The notes under the pieces: generated by a model
What the model was told of the DNA's origin: nothing
Databases searched by the model: none
Seen by the model: only the letters and a program-made list of their open reading frames with translations
From: Spirodela intermedia
Lineage: Eukaryota > Streptophyta > Magnoliopsida > Alismatales > Araceae
DNA length: 64,000 bases
NCBI GenBank assembly: GCA_902729315.2
Contig: LR746278.1
Coordinates: forward strand, 575,501-639,500
Direction: 5' to 3'
Position numbers and translations under genes: made by a program
Part shown: positions 60,598 to 64,000 of the stretch, in pieces
Layout of the letters: the number at the start of each line of letters is the position of its first letter
Position numbering within the stretch: position 1 is the stretch's first letter

Positions 60598-62853
60598 GCT
60601 TCTGCAGCGACGAGTATGTACAATCACCAACGTCCTATTGATGATTGAACGTGTTAACATACGTAAAATGAATGTCGTCTTCTGTTACTGTAAGAAAAAC
60701 GAAGTTTTTCCGATGCCAAAACTCCATGACTTCAGAAGCCTATTTTACTGATGCGAGAATTCGACGCGTATTTGGACGAACGCAAAAATAAACGACGAGA
60801 TCACATACAGCAGGGAATGCTTTGACGCTTTTTACCCAGAATTAATTCAACGTGACAAACGAATGATAACTTCTATAATATTTATGTACGACGTGGAAGA
60901 TTAATAATCGTAGAGGTGAAGGAGACCGGTTCGTTTGGATGCAGAAATATTAAGCGCCAGCGCTGTCCCTGAAATGTCGCCTACTCAAAGTCGTCGGTGG
61001 ACAGCAATAGTCAAAAGATATTTCAGCGTTGACAGTTACAAGTTGTTTCGTCTTCCCAAGTGGAAGGCGGCAAAGCAGAGGCATAGCTTGTCGATTGACC
61101 GGCTCAAACCCGCCCATGACAAACCCTGCTGTGACGTCTTCCCTGCCCCCTCGGGCGGTCTCCGCTAGATTCCAATGTAGCCGTCCCGCCTCAGAAGCAG
61201 GTATCCTGAGACTTCACGGCACCCGAGTCGGTCTTCAGACCTCCCGCATCTGAGGTTATTCACGTCAAGCATTCCGACGGAATCTGATGAGTTCTTATCG
61301 CAGTCGCCGCCACTACTGCAGCCGGAGGAATCCTTCCCCAAAAGAACGAATTTCACCGGGCATTTTTGTTCTTCCAAAAAACTGGGACTTTCGCGGATCC
61401 CACAGAACTTACTTGTGGTAATAAATATGTAATAAACTATTTTAAAAGTAAAATATTATATTAATATGCTATCGAAAATAATTCTATAAAAGCTTTAATG
61501 TTGACATAATGCTTGTATGAAATGCTGAATAATTCCCATTAAATTATATTTTCCTTGTTTTTTCTTCTTCTAAGATTTCACTCAAAAGTGTGTCGCTTGA
61601 TGATAAAATTTTGAAAGAGAAGGTAGAACTTATGATCATTCTTCACCCCACCTACCAAAACTAGGTAAATATGAGCAAAGTAGATCCTTTTTCATGAACA
61701 AGGGCTGAATAGGCAATTTTATTCATTTATATATATATATGGCTACTTACTCTCAGCAGTTGTTGGTCCACATATGATCTTAATTTCCGTTTTTTTTCAT
61801 TCAGATAATATCAAAAGGCTATGAATTAAGTATTGGGCAGCATTAATTTTTGTGGCAATAAATTTACCTGGCTAGTAATTAATATTGGACCTTTTAAATA
61901 GAATAGAGTATAGGGATGCTTTGAATGGCCCGTTGAGTTAGAAGCTGCGGATATATTGGGCCACTAGTGGCGGAGCCTGTTATATTTATTTGGGCCTAAT
62001 TGGGCCTCTATACGTGTTAGGCTAGGAAGCCCATAAGAGCCCAATAAACCAAACCATCTTCTGGCCACTGCTTTATAGTTCACCCACCACATGGCGACGT
62101 CTCGTAACTGAGTTTTTTGTCGGGCCAGCCCATACTCAAAGCCCCCATTTGGGCCCCCAGACTATGGTCCTATGGTCTATTGGACCGTCACGTCGGTACT
62201 CTCTCTCTCTCTCCCCTCTGTCTGTGTCCCTCGTCGCTCTCTTTCTCTCTCTTTCCGTAGATTCACGGGCGTCCTGAGAGCAGGCCAGCTGTTGTCAAAA
62301 CGTGGACAGGAAACGGCCCTAAAGGATGAGCTGGTAGCCCCCTCCCCCGGGCTCCCGGGAATGCACATTTTTGTCCTTTTTTTCCGTATGATGAGTACAT
62401 TACTGCAGAAAATAATTCCCTCCATAAGCGTCCTAATTTACTGGACAACCATATTAATTCGATGTCGATAGTTAATGCATTAACATCTCATTTTCCTAAT
62501 TTAGTTAAAAACATGAGTGATATTATTTTTATTAATTTAATAGCATGCGAGAGTGAAAATCACCCCGATATAAAATATAAAATCATAAAAAACAATATTT
62601 AATAATAATATAAACTAGTGAGGGTACAGTTCACGTCAGGGGGTTGGGGGGGGGGGTGAGTGACTGAGGCACGAGGGAGCACCGGAATCGCGGCTCACAG
62701 GTCCACCATAAAAAAGAACCAGTGGCATGACCCTCGCCCACTCTCTCTCTCTACTTTCTCTCTCTACTTTCTTGCTCTTTACCTGCCCTCCGCCGTCGTC
62801 AACGGGGATCCTAGTTCTCCGCCGCCGCGTCTCCGGAGTCCGCCGACGCCCGC
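60598..62853. other. Spacer / divergent promoter region
   Basis: Shared upstream region of the minus-strand WAK and plus-strand malectin/LRR gene. AT-rich at 61.4-61.9 and 62.5-62.6 kb; CT-rich patches at about 62199-62260 and 62740-62775 (the latter in the probable 5' leader of the malectin/LRR gene). No gene recognised. Confidence 0.6.
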
Positions 62854-64000
62854 ATGGAGCGGCGTCTTCTCCCCTGTCTGTTGGTCCTCTTCTTCCTATC
62901 TGCTGCGGCAGTGGGCTCCCCGGCGGCGCCTCTGTATGGTGAGCTCATCTCCCGCACAGAGATTTTCTGGGAAATCGGCGCCTTTTCCGCCCGCCCTTTG
63001 GCTCGGCAGGTTGGATAATGTCCTTTGCTCGGCGGCGCAGGGGAGGTTTCGTATGCCATAGACTGTGGAGGGACGGAGGACTTCGACGGGCCCTTCAACC
63101 GGCGGTGGACAGCGGACAGTTTCTACTCCGGCGGCGGCATCCCGGGCACGGTGGCGGAGCCGCAAAACTTCCCCCTGCGCCAGGAGCGCACCCTCCGCGC
63201 CTTCCCGCCGTCCTCCGCCGGCAAGAAGGGCTGCTACGGGGTCCCCGTCCCGCCCGGCCGGTACTATATCCGCATCTTCACCGCCTACGACAACTACGAC
63301 AGCAAGCTCCGACCCCCGAGCTTCGACGTCTCGGTAGAGGGCACCCTCGTGTTCAGCTGGCGCTCCCCGTGGCCGGGGAAGATCGCGAGAGACGGCGCCT
63401 ACTCTGATCTCTTCGCGGCCGTCACCGACGGCCAGGCCGATGTCTGCTTCTACAGCATTGCCACTGACGCCCCCGTCATCGGTTCCCTTGAGATCTTCCA
63501 GATCGATTGGCTGGCCTACGGCGCCGCCGACCATATCCTCGTCAACTACGGCCGCCTCACCGCCGGGGGGAGGCTCTTCGGCCCCGGATTCACCAACGAC
63601 ACTGACCAATTCGGCCGGGTCTGGCAATCTGACCAGGGCTTCCTCATGGACTCCGCTAAGTCCAAGGTTCTGACAGCATCTCGCCCCATCCTGGGCGCCA
63701 ACCAGCGGCCGAACTTCTTCCCCACCCACCTCTATCAGACTGCCATCACCACAGCCTCCGGGGTCTCGGCGCTGGAGTACCTGTTCCAGGTGGACACTCG
63801 CCTGGACTACATGCTCTGGTTCCACTTCGCCGAGATCGATCCCGCCGTCACCGCACCCGGGAAGAGGGTGTTCGACATCTATGTCAACAAGGACAAAGTC
63901 ACCCGCATGGATATCTTCAAGCAGGTCGGCGGCTTCGCCGCACTGAAATGGCAGTACGTCGCGCGGAATCTGACGAGCACTCCCCTCAGCGTGAAGCTAG
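62854..64000 (+). CDS. Malectin-like/LRR receptor-like protein (At1g25570/At3g05990-like), 3' end outside window
   Basis: Exon 1 62854-62938 encodes a signal peptide (MERRLLPCLLVLFFLSAAAV). A 102-bp intron with GT-AG ends at 63040. Exon 2 from 63041 runs open to the window end. The visible part is a malectin-like (di-glucose-binding) ectodomain: SYAIDCGG near the start, PPGRYYIRIFTAYDNYD, PSFDVSVEGTLVFSWRSPWP, YSDLFA, CFYSIATDAPVIGSLEIFQI, then the second malectin fold with LDYMLWFHFAEID. Relatives carry a few leucine-rich repeats and a transmembrane helix, and lack or retain a kinase depending on the clade; that part lies beyond the window. GC content is very high. The phase-1 intron directly after the signal peptide matches the family. 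Likely a cell-surface carbohydrate sensor or co-receptor. Confidence 0.88.

Overview
This is a nuclear window from a flowering plant. The genes have GT-AG introns (one probable GC-AG) and belong to plant-specific families: cysteine-rich and wall-associated receptor kinases, DVL/RTFL peptides, a defensin-like peptide, a hevein-type chitinase and a GARP/HHO transcription factor. Coding 5' ends are GC-rich (SCPL, chitinase, malectin/LRR gene) and spacers are AT-rich with many GA/CT microsatellites. This leans towards a monocot or early-diverging angiosperm, but that is an inference and no species is named. All exon boundaries were worked out by hand from splice sites, frame continuity and family knowledge.

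Layout. 0-1.5 kb: intronless serine carboxypeptidase-like gene (-). 2.3-9.8 kb: ten-exon plastid-type RimM protein fused to a nucleotidyltransferase-like domain (+). 9.8-22 kb: mostly spacer, but with two small DVL/RTFL peptide genes on the minus strand (11.6 and 18.3 kb). 22.2-25.7 kb: cysteine-rich receptor-like kinase with four DUF26 modules (+). 25.7-33.7 kb: spacer with LTR-like debris, a decayed unknown CDS, a two-exon defensin-like gene (-, 29.0-29.3 kb), a truncated and frameshifted 14-3-3 pseudogene (29.8-30.8 kb) and a degenerate ~160-bp tandem repeat. 33.8-34.9 kb: class I chitinase with one frameshift. 35-42.7 kb: spacer. 42.8-45.0 kb: five-exon HHO/NIGT1-type MYB-like repressor (-). 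45-48.8 kb: spacer. 48.9-50.0 kb: decayed pathogen-related-protein gene. 50-53.6 kb: AT-rich spacer with a 205-bp duplication. 53.7-57.1 kb: degraded Ty1/copia element (-). 57.9-60.4 kb: three-exon wall-associated kinase (-). 62.85 kb to the end: malectin-like/LRR receptor-like protein (+), cut by the window edge.

The genes do not form a pathway. Several are cell-surface or defence genes (CRK, WAK, malectin/LRR protein, defensin-like peptide, chitinase, pathogen-related protein). Two of them are broken (pathogen-related protein; chitinase by one base), which fits an immune-gene region with ongoing birth and death.
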